Part shown: positions 31,881 to 39,680 of the stretch, in pieces | Layout: each line of letters opens with the position of its first letter | How positions within the stretch are numbered: the first letter of the stretch is position 1 | Position numbers and translations under genes: made by a program | The notes under the pieces: generated by a model | What the model was told of the DNA's origin: nothing | Seen by the model: the letters and a program-made list of their open reading frames with translations, nothing else | Databases searched by the model: none | Assembly: GCF_018829635.1 (NCBI RefSeq) | Contig: NZ_JAHKKG010000003.1 | Span: 620,001-684,000, forward strand | DNA: 64,000 nucleotides | Direction: 5' to 3' | Origin: Paractinoplanes bogorensis | GTDB taxonomy: Bacteria > Actinomycetota > Actinomycetes > Mycobacteriales > Micromonosporaceae

Positions 31881-32213
31881 TCAGGCGTCGACCAGGTCGT
31901 CGCCGTACTGCAGGACCCAGTCGGCCAGCGCTCGCATCGGCCCGTCGGCGAATGAGCGGCCCAGCGCCGTCAAAGCGTAGTCGACCCGGGGCGGCGCCTC
32001 GGCGTACGACCTCCGTTCGAGCAGACCACAGGCGACGAGCCGGTGCAGCGACTCGGTGAGCGCCTTGTCGCTGATGCCGCCGATGCTCACCCGCAGCGCG
32101 CGCCGGCGTTGCGGCCCAGCGACGAGTGCGGCCACGACGACCGGATCCCACACGTGGGCGAAAAGGTCCGTGCCCTGTCGCATCCGGCAGTCCGCCACGA
32201 AGTCGCCAGCCAT
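31881..32213 (-). CDS. HxlR family transcriptional regulator
   Basis: A 110-residue winged-helix protein with the HxlR pattern: FAHVWDPVVVAALVAGPQRRRALRVSIGGISDKALTESLHRLVACGLLERRSYAEAPPRVDYALTALG, rendered here only in outline (residues about 18-85). HxlR proteins sense aldehydes, quinones or redox change. ATG 32213 is used. It is divergent from the F420/NADP reductase-like gene, its likely target, with 65 bases between. Confidence 0.85.
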   Translation of the reverse strand: MAGDFVADCRMRQGTDLFAHVWDPVVVAALVAGPQRRRALRVSIGGISDKALTESLHRLVACGLLERRSYAEAPPRVDYALTALGRSFADGPMRALADWVLQYGDDLVDA

Positions 32214-32265
32214 CAAGCCATCGTGGCACGGCCGATACATACCTCCCGGTGCGCGCCGGACTGTC

Positions 32266-32271
32266 TAGCGT
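32266..32271 (+). promoter_or_regulatory. Leaderless -10 box for the NADP/F420 gene
   Basis: TAGCGT ends 7 bases before ATG 32279, with no SD sequence in between, so the transcript probably starts at the start codon. Confidence 0.4.
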
Positions 32272-32278
32272 CCGACCC

Positions 32279-32887
32279 ATGCGTATCGGCATCCTCGGCA
32301 CCGGAACCCTCGCCGCCGCCCTGGCCACCGCCTGGGTCCGGACCGGACACGACGTCAGCATCGGCGGCCGCTCCCTCGCTCGGGCGGAGCTCGCCGCGAA
32401 GGCCTCTGGCGCACGGGCGCGGCCACTGCCCGAAGTCACCGGTGACACGGACGCCGTGCTGCTCGCCGTGCACCGGGATGGCATCGCCGACATCCTCGCC
32501 GCGGCCGGCCCGTTCACCGGTCAGCCCCTGATCGACCCCACCAACGCGGTCGAGCACGGCATCGGCGTACTGCTCACCGAGCCCGGGCGTTCGATCGCGC
32601 AGCACGTCGCCGAATTGGCCCCCGATGCCCACGTGGTCAAGGCCTTCCACCTGTTCCCGGCCACCCAATGGGCCACGCCGGGCATGTCACCGGTGACAGT
32701 CGCGATGTGCGGTGACGACCCGCAAGCTTTGGAGACAACCGCTTCCCTCGTACGTGACACCGGTGCCATCCCCGCCGTGGTCGGCCGGCTCGATCGGGCC
32801 CGCCAGCTCGAGGAGGTCGCCGGTTTCGTCATCGCGCTCGCCTTCGCGGGCCTGGATCCGCGCTCGGCGGTCCCCGCAGTACCGTGA
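32279..32887 (+). CDS. NADPH-dependent F420 reductase-like oxidoreductase
   Basis: A 202-residue Rossmann protein: GILGTGTLAAALATAW (residues 3-18), GGRS after the second strand (NADP 2'-phosphate recognition) and KAFHLFP near residue 121. The fold is that of F420H2:NADP oxidoreductase and the dinucleotide-binding domain of ketoacid reductoisomerase relatives. It probably passes electrons between NADPH and a flavin/F420 or reduces a small substrate. It is divergent from HxlR and followed by the macro-domain gene. Confidence 0.82.
   Translation: MRIGILGTGTLAAALATAWVRTGHDVSIGGRSLARAELAAKASGARARPLPEVTGDTDAVLLAVHRDGIADILAAAGPFTGQPLIDPTNAVEHGIGVLLTEPGRSIAQHVAELAPDAHVVKAFHLFPATQWATPGMSPVTVAMCGDDPQALETTASLVRDTGAIPAVVGRLDRARQLEEVAGFVIALAFAGLDPRSAVPAVP
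32880..32885 (+). promoter_or_regulatory. Leaderless -10 box for the macro-domain gene
   Basis: TACCGT ends 6 bases before GTG 32892 and overlaps the last codons of the preceding gene. The macro-domain gene may therefore have its own leaderless transcript. Confidence 0.35.
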
Positions 32888-32891
32888 GTTC

Positions 32892-33401
32892 GTGCACATC
32901 GAACTGGTCACCGGTGACATCACGACCGAGACGGTCGACGCGATCGTCAACGCGGCGAACTCGTCCCTGCTCGGCGGCGGCGGGGTCGACGGCGCGATCC
33001 ACCGCAAGGGCGGACCGGCCATTCTGGAGGAGTGCCGCGCACTGCGGGCGAGCCGGTACGGGCGCGGCCTCCCGGTCGGCGAGGCCGTGGCCACGACGGC
33101 CGGCCGGTTGCCCGCGCGCTGGGTCATCCACACGGTCGGCCCGGTGTTCAGCTCCGAAGTCGACCGTTCCCCGCTGTTGCGCAGCTGCTACACGAGGTCG
33201 CTCGAGGTCGCCGCCGAGCTGGGCGCGCGGTCGATCGCCTACCCGCTGATCTCGTCCGGCGTCTACCGCTGGCCCAAGGAGGACGCCGTCCGGCAGGCGC
33301 TGGCCGCCCTCAACGCCGCAGACACGAGCATCGACCTGGTGCGACTGGTTCTCTTCGACGAGGCAACCCGTCTCATCGCCGAAAAGGTGGCCCACGAGTA
33401 A
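32892..33401 (+). CDS. Macro-domain protein (ADP-ribose / O-acetyl-ADP-ribose deacetylase-like)
   Basis: A 169-residue macro domain of the YmdB type. Conserved elements: VTGDITTETVDAIVNAANSSLLGGGGVDGAIH in outline (residues 6-37, with the Asp and Asn-Ala-Ala-Asn ligands) and YPLISSGVYRWP (about 117-128). It removes acetyl or ADP-ribosyl groups in the cytoplasm. It follows the F420/NADP gene after 4 bases. GTG 32892 is fixed by the first strand. Confidence 0.92.
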   Translation: MHIELVTGDITTETVDAIVNAANSSLLGGGGVDGAIHRKGGPAILEECRALRASRYGRGLPVGEAVATTAGRLPARWVIHTVGPVFSSEVDRSPLLRSCYTRSLEVAAELGARSIAYPLISSGVYRWPKEDAVRQALAALNAADTSIDLVRLVLFDEATRLIAEKVAHE

Positions 33402-33464
33402 GCCCCGCTGGCTCGGCCTTTGTCGAGTCTTCCGCGCCAACCTGTGCGGGCTGAGCCGCGGGCG

Positions 33465-33660
33465 CTGGCTCGGCCGTGCTGAGCCGTGCTTGCTGGGTCG
33501 GTCGTGCTGGGCCCTGCGTGCTGGGTCGGTCGTGCTGGGCCCTGCGTGCTGGGTCGGTCGTGCTGGGCCGTGCGTGCTGGGTCGGTCGTGCTGGGCCGTG
33601 CGTGCTGGGTCGGTCGTGCTGGGCCGTGCGTGCTGGCTCGGTCGTGCGTGCTGAGTGGTC
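33465..33660. repeat. 28-bp tandem repeat (GTGCTGGGTCGGTCGTGCTG)
   Basis: Five near-perfect 28-bp copies with the core TCGGTCGTGCTGGGCC, flanked by degenerate copies on both sides (for example GCTGGCTCGGCC at 33408 and 33466). The units abut directly with no spacers, so this is a minisatellite and not CRISPR. It fills most of the 325-base gap 33402-33726 between the macro-domain gene and the convergent lectin-like gene; nothing else is recognised there. Confidence 0.9.
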
Positions 33661-33726
33661 CGCGCAGGTTTGGCCCCGCTGCGTTGGTTGTGCTTTGCCG
33701 GCCCCGCCCCGTGAAGCCGTCTGCGG

Positions 33727-34521
33727 TCAGTCGGCTGTGCCGGTCTGGAAGAGCACTCGCCCGTCCTTGGCGATGACCATGTTTCCGTCCGCGCGGAGGA
33801 TCAGCACCGCCCCCGGATTGCCGTCCGTTTCGCTGCGGAAGACGGCCGCGTTCTTGCTGTCGTAGAGCACCAAGTGCCCGTCGTTCTGCATGACCAGCTT
33901 GACGCCGGTCGTTGTCCCCGTCTGCCACACCGTCCGACCCTGGTCCTGCAGCACCAGATTGCCGCCACTGGTAACGGTGAGCCGCAGACGGTTGGTCGAC
34001 CAGCTCTGCCCGGTGGTGAGTTCGCTGGTCGCCTCGATGGTCTTCTGCCCGAAGACGACCGGCGCCTTCGACCGGGCGGGCGATTTCGACGTCGCGGGAG
34101 GGCGCGTCGTGGCCGGCGGCGAAGCATAAGTAGGCGACGCATACGTAGGCGACGGCGTGGGCGTGGGGGACGGCTCCGGCGCGACCGACACCGGAATCGC
34201 CGGGTTCTCACCTACAGCCGGCGCGGGCAGGGTGAAATCGTCCAGCGGCCGCCCGTCGTCGCCGAGCCGGACCCCGATGTAGACCGCCGTGACCAGCCCG
34301 ACCAGCACGGCGGCGCCCACCACGAGGGCCGTGCGGCGCACACTCCCGGAACTGTCGTGCCACCGGTGACGTGGCTCGCGCAGATACAGCACGACCCGGT
34401 TGTGCCACCGGTGACGCTGCTCGCGGAGACGAGGCACAACCCGGTCGTGCCACCGGTGACGTGGCTCGCGCAAATAGAGCACGACCCAGCCGAACCAGGC
34501 CGGGCGATCGTGTCGAGCCAT
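33727..34521 (-). CDS. Single-span membrane protein with bulb-lectin-like domain
   Basis: A 264-residue protein. Residues about 10-55 are three basic 15-residue repeats (REPRHRWHD type); a membrane span follows (about 62-84, ALVVGAAVLVGLVTAVYIGV); then a Pro/Ser/Thr linker; then a C-terminal B-lectin-like domain with the repeated patterns GGNLVLQDQG, DGHLVLYD and DGNMVIAKDG. The lectin part is extracytoplasmic and may bind mannose-type glycans. ATG 34521 follows GGGAAGGAC. Confidence 0.8.
   Translation of the reverse strand: MARHDRPAWFGWVVLYLREPRHRWHDRVVPRLREQRHRWHNRVVLYLREPRHRWHDSSGSVRRTALVVGAAVLVGLVTAVYIGVRLGDDGRPLDDFTLPAPAVGENPAIPVSVAPEPSPTPTPSPTYASPTYASPPATTRPPATSKSPARSKAPVVFGQKTIEATSELTTGQSWSTNRLRLTVTSGGNLVLQDQGRTVWQTGTTTGVKLVMQNDGHLVLYDSKNAAVFRSETDGNPGAVLILRADGNMVIAKDGRVLFQTGTAD
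34360..34494 (-). repeat. Three in-frame 45-bp repeats in the lectin-like gene
   Basis: Units at 34360-34404, 34405-34449 and 34450-34494 each begin CCACCGGTGACG and encode a 15-residue Arg/His/Trp-rich peptide (LREPRHRWHDRVV type) just before the membrane span. The units are exact multiples of three, so the frame is kept. Each carries one copy of the CACCGGTGAC motif that recurs through this part of the window. Confidence 0.88.
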
Positions 34522-34599
34522 GTAGTCCTTCCCGGGTCCGATCAAGACCAGGAGGGTACGTCGATCAATGCATCGCCCGGCTCACCCGGTCGGCCGGTT

Positions 34600-35511
34600 T
34601 CAGGGGGCCACCATTCCGGCCGAGAGGTCGATGTCGGCGGCGCACAGGCCCGGCATGTGCAGCATCGCGATGACCGCGTCGGCCACCTCGGACTCGGTCA
34701 GCATGCGGTGCAGGGCCGCCCGCGACACGAACGCCTCCTCGGCCTGCTCGTAGGTGACGCCGGTCCGCTCTGCCTCGAGCGTGAAGTTGCGTGTCATGCG
34801 CGGGCCGTCGACCGGGCCGGGGGAGAGCGAGTTCACCGACACGCCCGCCGGCCCCACCTCGTACGCGAGGGTGCGGGTCAGGCCGATCACCGCCATCTTG
34901 CTCGCGGTGTACGGCGTGCGGCGGATGAGGGGACGTTTGCCGCTGACCGAGGCGACGTTGATGATGTCACCGGTGCCACGGGCCACCATCGCGGGCAGGA
35001 ACGCGCGGCACATCAGGTAGGTGCCGCGGACGTTCACGGCGAAGACGTCGTCCCACTCGTCCGGCTCGATGTCGGTCAGCGCGGCCACCGGGCCGGGCAC
35101 GCCCGCGTTGTTCACCAGGATCGTGACATCGGTGACTTGAGCCGCGAGGGCGTCGACGCTCGCCGGGTCGGAGACGTCGGCCGCCAACGCCCGGATGTTC
35201 GGCCCCGGCAACGCCTCCAGCTTGGCGAGATCCCGCCCCACGGCGATCACGTTCGCGCCCCGGGCGGCCAGGGCGAGCGTGATCGCCCGCCCCAGCCCGT
35301 TGCCGGCACCGGTGACAACAGCGGTCCGCCCGGCCACACGATCGACGCCGACATGTCCAGAAAGGCCCGGGCCGGCCACACCGGCATGTCCCGATGCGCC
35401 CGGGCCCGCCACGCCGGCATGTCCCGAAGCGCCCGAGCCGGCCACGCCAGCATGTCCCGATGCGCCCGAGCCGGCCTCTCCAGCATGTCCAGAAGCGCCA
35501 GGATCGGTCAT
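34600..35511 (-). CDS. SDR oxidoreductase with repetitive N-terminal extension
   Basis: A 303-residue protein. The SDR core starts near residue 58 (VVTGAGNGLG), with NNAG and YTASK in place, and runs to the end at normal length. Residues 1-55 are instead five 11-residue Gly/Ala/His repeats (GASGHAGVAGS), encoded by a 33-bp tandem repeat. The ATG overlaps the stop of the cyclase gene (ATGA), so the extension is in the translated frame unless a start inside the array is used. It is the second gene of the cyclase operon. Confidence 0.85.
   Translation of the reverse strand: MTDPGASGHAGEAGSGASGHAGVAGSGASGHAGVAGPGASGHAGVAGPGLSGHVGVDRVAGRTAVVTGAGNGLGRAITLALAARGANVIAVGRDLAKLEALPGPNIRALAADVSDPASVDALAAQVTDVTILVNNAGVPGPVAALTDIEPDEWDDVFAVNVRGTYLMCRAFLPAMVARGTGDIINVASVSGKRPLIRRTPYTASKMAVIGLTRTLAYEVGPAGVSVNSLSPGPVDGPRMTRNFTLEAERTGVTYEQAEEAFVSRAALHRMLTESEVADAVIAMLHMPGLCAADIDLSAGMVAP
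35345..35508 (-). repeat. 33-bp tandem repeat between cyclase and SDR
   Basis: CATGTCC recurs at 35352, 35385, 35418, 35451 and 35484, exactly 33 bases apart. The array starts at the 3' end of the cyclase gene on the minus strand and is read as codons 2-50 of the SDR gene. Confidence 0.9.
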
Positions 35512-36203
35512 GCCGGCTCGTCCAGCAGCGCCACCGCGCGGGTCGGCCCACCGTGCGCACCGATCACCTTGAGCGGGAACCCCGAGAACGTGAACCGCTT
35601 GCCGATCAGCTGGTCGAGGTTCGTCAGGTTCTCGTAGTGGGTGATGTGGTGCCGCCGGCACATCATGTGACACGGGTAGGACTTGCTGACCGGGTTGTCC
35701 GGCGTCGGGCTGTCGACGCCGAACGTCTTCACGCCGTGCGAAACGATCCACTCGCTGCCGGTCTCGCCGAGCCCCGGGAAGTCGGTCAGATACTGCGCGG
35801 TCCCCGCGTACCGGCCGTGGGTCCCGGTGTGCAGCAGCAGGATGTCACCCGGCTGCACGGTCACGCCGTCAGCAACCTGAGCCGCGTCGAGGTGCTCGGC
35901 CGTGATGTCCTGCGCCGCCTCGACGTGCGACACGTCGAGACAGACGGCCGGCCCGTAGAACAGGTCGAGCGACATCTGGTCGATGGTCTGCGCCGACGGG
36001 TCCGGGTCGAGGTGCGAGAACGAGTCGACGTGGGTCGGCCCGTTGTCGTTCATCATGAAACCCTTGGTCTGGAACGAGAACCCGCCCACGAAACGCAGCG
36101 CCGTCTCCTCGTGCGACGCGTGGTCGAACACCACCGTCTTGAGGTGACCGGGATAGACCTGCATCCCCTGGTAGATGTCCTGCGACAAGTCGACGAGGCG
36201 CAC
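35508..36203 (-). CDS. Cyclase-family metal-dependent hydrolase
   Basis: A 231-residue protein of the cyclase/kynurenine-formamidase superfamily. The metal motif HVDSFSHLDPD (HxDxxxH, about residues 57-67) is clear, with a further His/Asp near LLLHTGTHGRY. Members hydrolyse amides or lactone-like rings. GTG 36203 follows AAGGAG. It begins an operon with the SDR and is divergent from the dehydrogenase/GlcG operon across the TGACG palindrome at 36293. Confidence 0.87.
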   Translation of the reverse strand: MRLVDLSQDIYQGMQVYPGHLKTVVFDHASHEETALRFVGGFSFQTKGFMMNDNGPTHVDSFSHLDPDPSAQTIDQMSLDLFYGPAVCLDVSHVEAAQDITAEHLDAAQVADGVTVQPGDILLLHTGTHGRYAGTAQYLTDFPGLGETGSEWIVSHGVKTFGVDSPTPDNPVSKSYPCHMMCRRHHITHYENLTNLDQLIGKRFTFSGFPLKVIGAHGGPTRAVALLDEPA

Positions 36204-36292
36204 GGCGGTTCTCCTTCCATCGGTGGGAAGAACACTAATTTTCCCGTACGCCGTAACGACTCCCGCCGAGCAGCAGTCCGGCCCGGCCCCAC

Positions 36293-36307
36293 TGACGCCG
36301 AACGACA
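36293..36307. promoter_or_regulatory. TGACG palindrome, copy 1 (degenerate)
   Basis: TGACGCCGAACGACA matches TGACGGCGAACGTCA at 13 of 15 positions. It lies between the divergent cyclase/SDR and dehydrogenase/GlcG operons. Better copies are at 41232 and 49139. Confidence 0.5.
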
Positions 36308-36330
36308 GCCGGTCGCCCGCCGCCGCGAAA

Positions 36331-36336
36331 TACGGT
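36331..36336 (+). promoter_or_regulatory. Leaderless -10 box
   Basis: TACGGT ends 6 bases before ATG 36343; no SD sequence is visible. Confidence 0.4.
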
Positions 36337-36342
36337 GCTCGG

Positions 36343-37200
36343 ATGACGACAAGGACGACGGTCGGCGTGGTCGGTCTCGGCATCATGGGATCGGCGATCG
36401 CCGGCCACCTGCTCGATGCCGGTTTCGACGTGACCGGCAGCGACGTGTCACCGGTGGCACTCGACGAGTTCCGGGCCCGCGGCGGCCGTCCCGCGCCCGA
36501 TCTGGCCACCCTGGCCCGGGAATCCGCGGTGGTGGTGACCTCGCTGCCCACCGCCGAGGCGGCCCGCCAGGTCTGCCGCGAACTGTCCGGCGTCCCGATC
36601 GTGGTCGAGACCTCCACCCTGTCGCTGGCCGAGAAACAGCAGTGCCGCGCCCTTGTCACCGGTGGCGAGCTGCTCGACTGCCCCATCAGTGGAACGGGGG
36701 CCCAGGCCCGCGTACGGGATCTGGTCATCCTCGGCAGCGGCGACCCGGCGGCGTTCGAGACCGCGCGCCCGGTCCTGAACGCTTTCGCCCGCTCGGTGCG
36801 CCACCTGGGCCCGTTCGGCGACGGAACGCGCATGAAACTGGTCGCCAACCTGCTCGTTTCGATCCACAACGCGTCCACCGCCGAGGCTTTCGCGCTGGGC
36901 GTCGCCGCCGGCCTGGACCCGCAGCTCCTCTACGACACCGTTCGCGACGGCGCCGGCGGTTCGGTCATCTTCGACAAGCGCGGCCCGCTCATGGTGGACC
37001 GTGCCTACCGCCCGGCCACGGCTAAGGTGTCGATGTTCATCAAGGACGTTTCCCTCGTACGCGACCTGGCCGACTCGGTCGGCGTCCCCACCCCGGTGCT
37101 CGACGCGACGGTGCCGCTCTACGAACGGGCCGCCGCCACGGGCTGGGCCGACGCCGACGCGGCCGCGCTGCTCGAGGTGCTCGAGGAGGGCAAGCCATGA
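36343..37200 (+). CDS. 3-hydroxyisobutyrate-dehydrogenase-like NAD(P) oxidoreductase
   Basis: A 285-residue beta-hydroxyacid dehydrogenase: cofactor loop VGLGIMGSAIAGHLLDAG (residues 9-26), substrate-binding CPISGTGAQAR (DxPxSGG-like, about 117) and catalytic Lys region GDGTRMKLVANLL (about 163-175). It oxidises a 3-hydroxy acid or reduces a semialdehyde. It is coupled by ATGA overlap to the GlcG-like gene. The divergent cyclase operon shares its control region. Confidence 0.9.
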   Translation: MTTRTTVGVVGLGIMGSAIAGHLLDAGFDVTGSDVSPVALDEFRARGGRPAPDLATLARESAVVVTSLPTAEAARQVCRELSGVPIVVETSTLSLAEKQQCRALVTGGELLDCPISGTGAQARVRDLVILGSGDPAAFETARPVLNAFARSVRHLGPFGDGTRMKLVANLLVSIHNASTAEAFALGVAAGLDPQLLYDTVRDGAGGSVIFDKRGPLMVDRAYRPATAKVSMFIKDVSLVRDLADSVGVPTPVLDATVPLYERAAATGWADADAAALLEVLEEGKP

Positions 37201-37616
37201 CACCGTTGACATTGGCCCGCGCCGACGCGCTCGCCGATTCCACCCTGCGCCAGGCCCGCTCCGTCAACGCCGCACCTCTGACCGTCGTGGTGCTGGACGC
37301 CGGAGGCCACGCGGTGGTGGTCAAGCGCGAGGACGGCTCCGGCATCCTGCGCGTCGAGATCGCCACGGCCAAGGCGTACGGCGCCCTGGGCATGGGTTTC
37401 TCCTCCCGCGAGATCGGCGACCGGGCCGACGCTCAGCCGGTCTTCTTCGGCGCGGTCGCCACCGTAGCGGGCGGCCGCCTGGCCCCCGCCGCCGGCGGCT
37501 TGCTGATCCGCGACCCCGACGGCCATGTCATCGGTGCCATCGGCGTAAGCGGCGACACTTCCGACGTAGACGAGGCCTGTGCGGCCGCCGCCCTGAGCGA
37601 CTCGCCCGGCCTCTGA
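37197..37616 (+). CDS. GlcG/HbpS family protein
   Basis: A 139-residue protein with the GlcG/HbpS fold: LTVVVLDAGGHAVVVKREDGSG, then ATAKAYGALGMGFSSREIG and a C-terminal GGLLIRDPDGHVIGAIGVSGDTSDVDEACA, given in outline. These small proteins often accompany catabolic operons and some bind haem or cobalamin; their role in them is unclear. Its last codons (CTGAGCGACTCGCCCGG) are the first unit of a short repeat that runs into the gap. Confidence 0.85.
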   Translation: MTPLTLARADALADSTLRQARSVNAAPLTVVVLDAGGHAVVVKREDGSGILRVEIATAKAYGALGMGFSSREIGDRADAQPVFFGAVATVAGGRLAPAAGGLLIRDPDGHVIGAIGVSGDTSDVDEACAAAALSDSPGL

Positions 37617-37700
37617 CGTCGCGGGCGCCGTGTTGAGCGACCGGCCGGGACGTCGCGGTCGTCGCGTTGAGCGACCCGCCCGGACGTCGCGGCCGCCGGG
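37593..37700. repeat. Short tandem repeat from the GlcG gene end
   Basis: TGAGCGAC-GCCCGG-type units followed by GACGTCGCGG begin at about 37593 (inside the gene), 37633 and 37667. Three imperfect copies, 40 and 34 bases apart; the last two are non-coding. Confidence 0.7.
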
Positions 37701-37721
37701 TGCGCCCGCCACTGATCAGGG

Positions 37722-38297
37722 TCAGGGGTGCAGGGTGGGGCGGTAGGTCAGCTCCTGGGTACGGCCGTCCAGGGTTCGGGTGTCTACCAGGTCGAGGTCG
37801 AAGTCCTCGGCGCCGGCGAAGATCGGGTCCTGGCCGTTGCGGCCGGTGATGACCGGGAAGACAGTGACCTGCACGAAGTCGACCAGGCCGGCCGCCATCA
37901 GGGCGCGGTTCATCGACAGGCTGCCGTGGGAGCGCAGCGGCACGTCCGACTCTTCCTTGAGGCGGGCCACGACCTCGAGGGCGTCGCCGGCGACGACCGT
38001 GGCGTCGGGCCAGTCGATCGCCTTGTCCAGAGAGGTGGACACGACGGTGGCGGGCAGGTTGACCATCTTGGTGACCCACGGGTCGTAGACGGCCTGGTCG
38101 ACGCCCGAGGAGAGCAGCTGGGCGAAGATGCGGTAGGTGTTGGCGCCGAGCACCATGCGTTGCGGCTGGTCGTAGAGGGCCAGGCGGTGTTCGAGCAGTT
38201 CGGGGCCCTGCTTGCCCCAGTATCCGGACCAGTCGCCGCCGGCCGCGCCGAAGCCGTCGAGGCTGCTGAATACGTCGAACGTGTACGTCGTGGTCAT
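37722..38297 (-). CDS. Dihydrofolate-reductase-like (RibD C-terminal) protein
   Basis: A 191-residue RibD C-terminal/DHFR-fold protein: FDVFSSLDGFGAAGGDW at the N-terminus, RMVLGANTYRIFAQLL, then a GSLSMNRALMAAGLVDFVQVTVFPVITG stretch in outline. Such stand-alone proteins are NADPH reductases of unknown substrate. It does not carry the deaminase half of RibD. It lies 57 bases after the GntR gene in the same orientation. Confidence 0.87.
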   Translation of the reverse strand: MTTTYTFDVFSSLDGFGAAGGDWSGYWGKQGPELLEHRLALYDQPQRMVLGANTYRIFAQLLSSGVDQAVYDPWVTKMVNLPATVVSTSLDKAIDWPDATVVAGDALEVVARLKEESDVPLRSHGSLSMNRALMAAGLVDFVQVTVFPVITGRNGQDPIFAGAEDFDLDLVDTRTLDGRTQELTYRPTLHP

Positions 38298-38354
38298 GGT
38301 TGCTCCTCTGCCGAAGTGGGCTTTCGACAGAACAGACCGGGGACGGGCTCGAAA

Positions 38355-38981
38355 CTAATCGGTCAGCAGGTAGTCGAGCACCACGGCGTGTGAGGACGCG
38401 AGGTGCGCGCGGGTCAGCTCGGCGGCGGCGGGGGCGTCCTGAGCCCGTACGGCGGAAAGGATCTGCTGATGCTCGTCCTGCAGGTGGGCCGCCCGGCCGA
38501 TCACGTCGAGGTGCAGGTAGAGGTAGCGGTCGGTCAGGCGGCGCAACTGCTCGACCAGCGCGATCATGCGCGGGCGGCCGGCCAGGGCGTAGACCTCGGC
38601 GTGGAAGGCGGCGTTGGTCTCGACCCAGGTGCCGGGTGGCAGGCCGGGGTCGTCCATCTCGGCCAGCAGGCGGGTCATCCGGGTGATCCCGGCCCGGCCG
38701 ACCCGCGGCGTGCCGAGGCGGGTGGCGACCGGCTCGACCGCCTCGCGCAGTTCGTACAGCTCCTGCAGGTCGTCGACGGACAGGGGAGTGACGACCGCGG
38801 TGGTGCCGCGGAGTTCGACCAGGCCCTCGCCGGCCAGTTGGTGCAGAGCATCCCGTACGGGGATCCGGCTCACGCCGTACTCGGTGGCCAGGCCGGCCTG
38901 CGACAGCGCGGTCCCGGGCGGCACCTGGCCGCTGGAGACACGCTCGCGCAGACCGGCCGCGACCCGCAGTGCGGCACTCAC
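38355..38981 (-). CDS. GntR family regulator, FCD domain
   Basis: A 208-residue FadR/VanR-type GntR protein. The winged helix is LSQAGLATEYGVSRIPVRDALHQLAGEGLVELR (residues about 26-58) and the all-helical FCD domain carries metal-ligand His (NAAFHAEVY; DEHQQIL). It lies 3 bases after the hydratase stop, so it is the third gene of the aldehyde-dehydrogenase operon. The paired GTATAC sites at 41185-41210 are its probable operator. Confidence 0.92.
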   Translation of the reverse strand: MSAALRVAAGLRERVSSGQVPPGTALSQAGLATEYGVSRIPVRDALHQLAGEGLVELRGTTAVVTPLSVDDLQELYELREAVEPVATRLGTPRVGRAGITRMTRLLAEMDDPGLPPGTWVETNAAFHAEVYALAGRPRMIALVEQLRRLTDRYLYLHLDVIGRAAHLQDEHQQILSAVRAQDAPAAAELTRAHLASSHAVVLDYLLTD

Positions 38982-38984
38982 GAG

Positions 38985-39680
38985 CTAGCCCTCGCCCCGG
39001 CGCAGCGAGCCGACCACGAGCCGGTCGACGCTCGCGTCCAGCGCGCTGTCGTCGCCGAGCTCGCCGAACGCCCGCAGCATGTCCTTGATGTCGGCGTGCA
39101 CCCGCGGACTGTGCGACCGGAGTTCCGCCACCATCTCGTCGACCCGCTTCGTCAGGGCCGGCTGATCCGCGACGACCTCGTTCAGCAGGCCGAGCGAACA
39201 CGCGCGGTCAGCGGCCAGCGGCGAGCCGGTCGCGGTCAGCCAGAACGCCTCCCGCCGCCCGACGACCCGGGGGAGCCAGGCCAGCACCAGGGCCGGCGCG
39301 AGGCCGATGCCGACCTCGGGGAAACGGAACGACGCATTCCGTACGGCCACGGCGATGTCGAACGCAGCGATCAGCCCGACGCCGAAGCCGGCCGCGTCGC
39401 CCTGTACCTCGGCCACCGTGACCAGCGGCGTGCGGCGGGCCGAGCGGGTGAGCCGGGCGAGTGCGCCGGCCTCGCCCTTGATCTCAGCCGGCGTGGCGCC
39501 ACCCCGGTCGCGGCCCATGCAGAACGTGTCACCGGTGGCACGGAGTCGCAGGACATGGGCGCCGGCGGGCGGGTCGTCGAGCAGGTCGGCCAACCGGTGG
39601 CAGAGCTCGATGCTGAACAGGTTCTGCGGCGGCCGGTCGAGCTCGGCCGCGATGACGCCGTCCATCAGATCGAAATGCAT
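38985..39680 (-). CDS. Enoyl-CoA hydratase/isomerase family protein
   Basis: A 231-residue crotonase-fold protein. The CoA and oxyanion regions are seen as LRATGDTFCMGRDRGG and EVQGDAAGFGVGLIAAFDIAV, and FRFPEVGIGLAP follows. It is a little short (usually about 255), and the Glu pair of classic hydratases is not evident, so isomerase, hydrolase or C-C lyase activity is possible. Its ATG overlaps the aldehyde-dehydrogenase stop by one base. Confidence 0.87.
   Translation of the reverse strand: MHFDLMDGVIAAELDRPPQNLFSIELCHRLADLLDDPPAGAHVLRLRATGDTFCMGRDRGGATPAEIKGEAGALARLTRSARRTPLVTVAEVQGDAAGFGVGLIAAFDIAVAVRNASFRFPEVGIGLAPALVLAWLPRVVGRREAFWLTATGSPLAADRACSLGLLNEVVADQPALTKRVDEMVAELRSHSPRVHADIKDMLRAFGELGDDSALDASVDRLVVGSLRRGEG

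Noticed and set aside
31601..32059. Plus-strand frames through the 71-bp repeats
   Set aside because: The repeat length is not a multiple of three, the frames have no start signal and they run antisense into the HxlR gene.
33465..33660. 28-bp repeats that look like a CRISPR array
   Set aside because: The copies abut with no spacers, and no cas genes are present; it is a simple tandem repeat.
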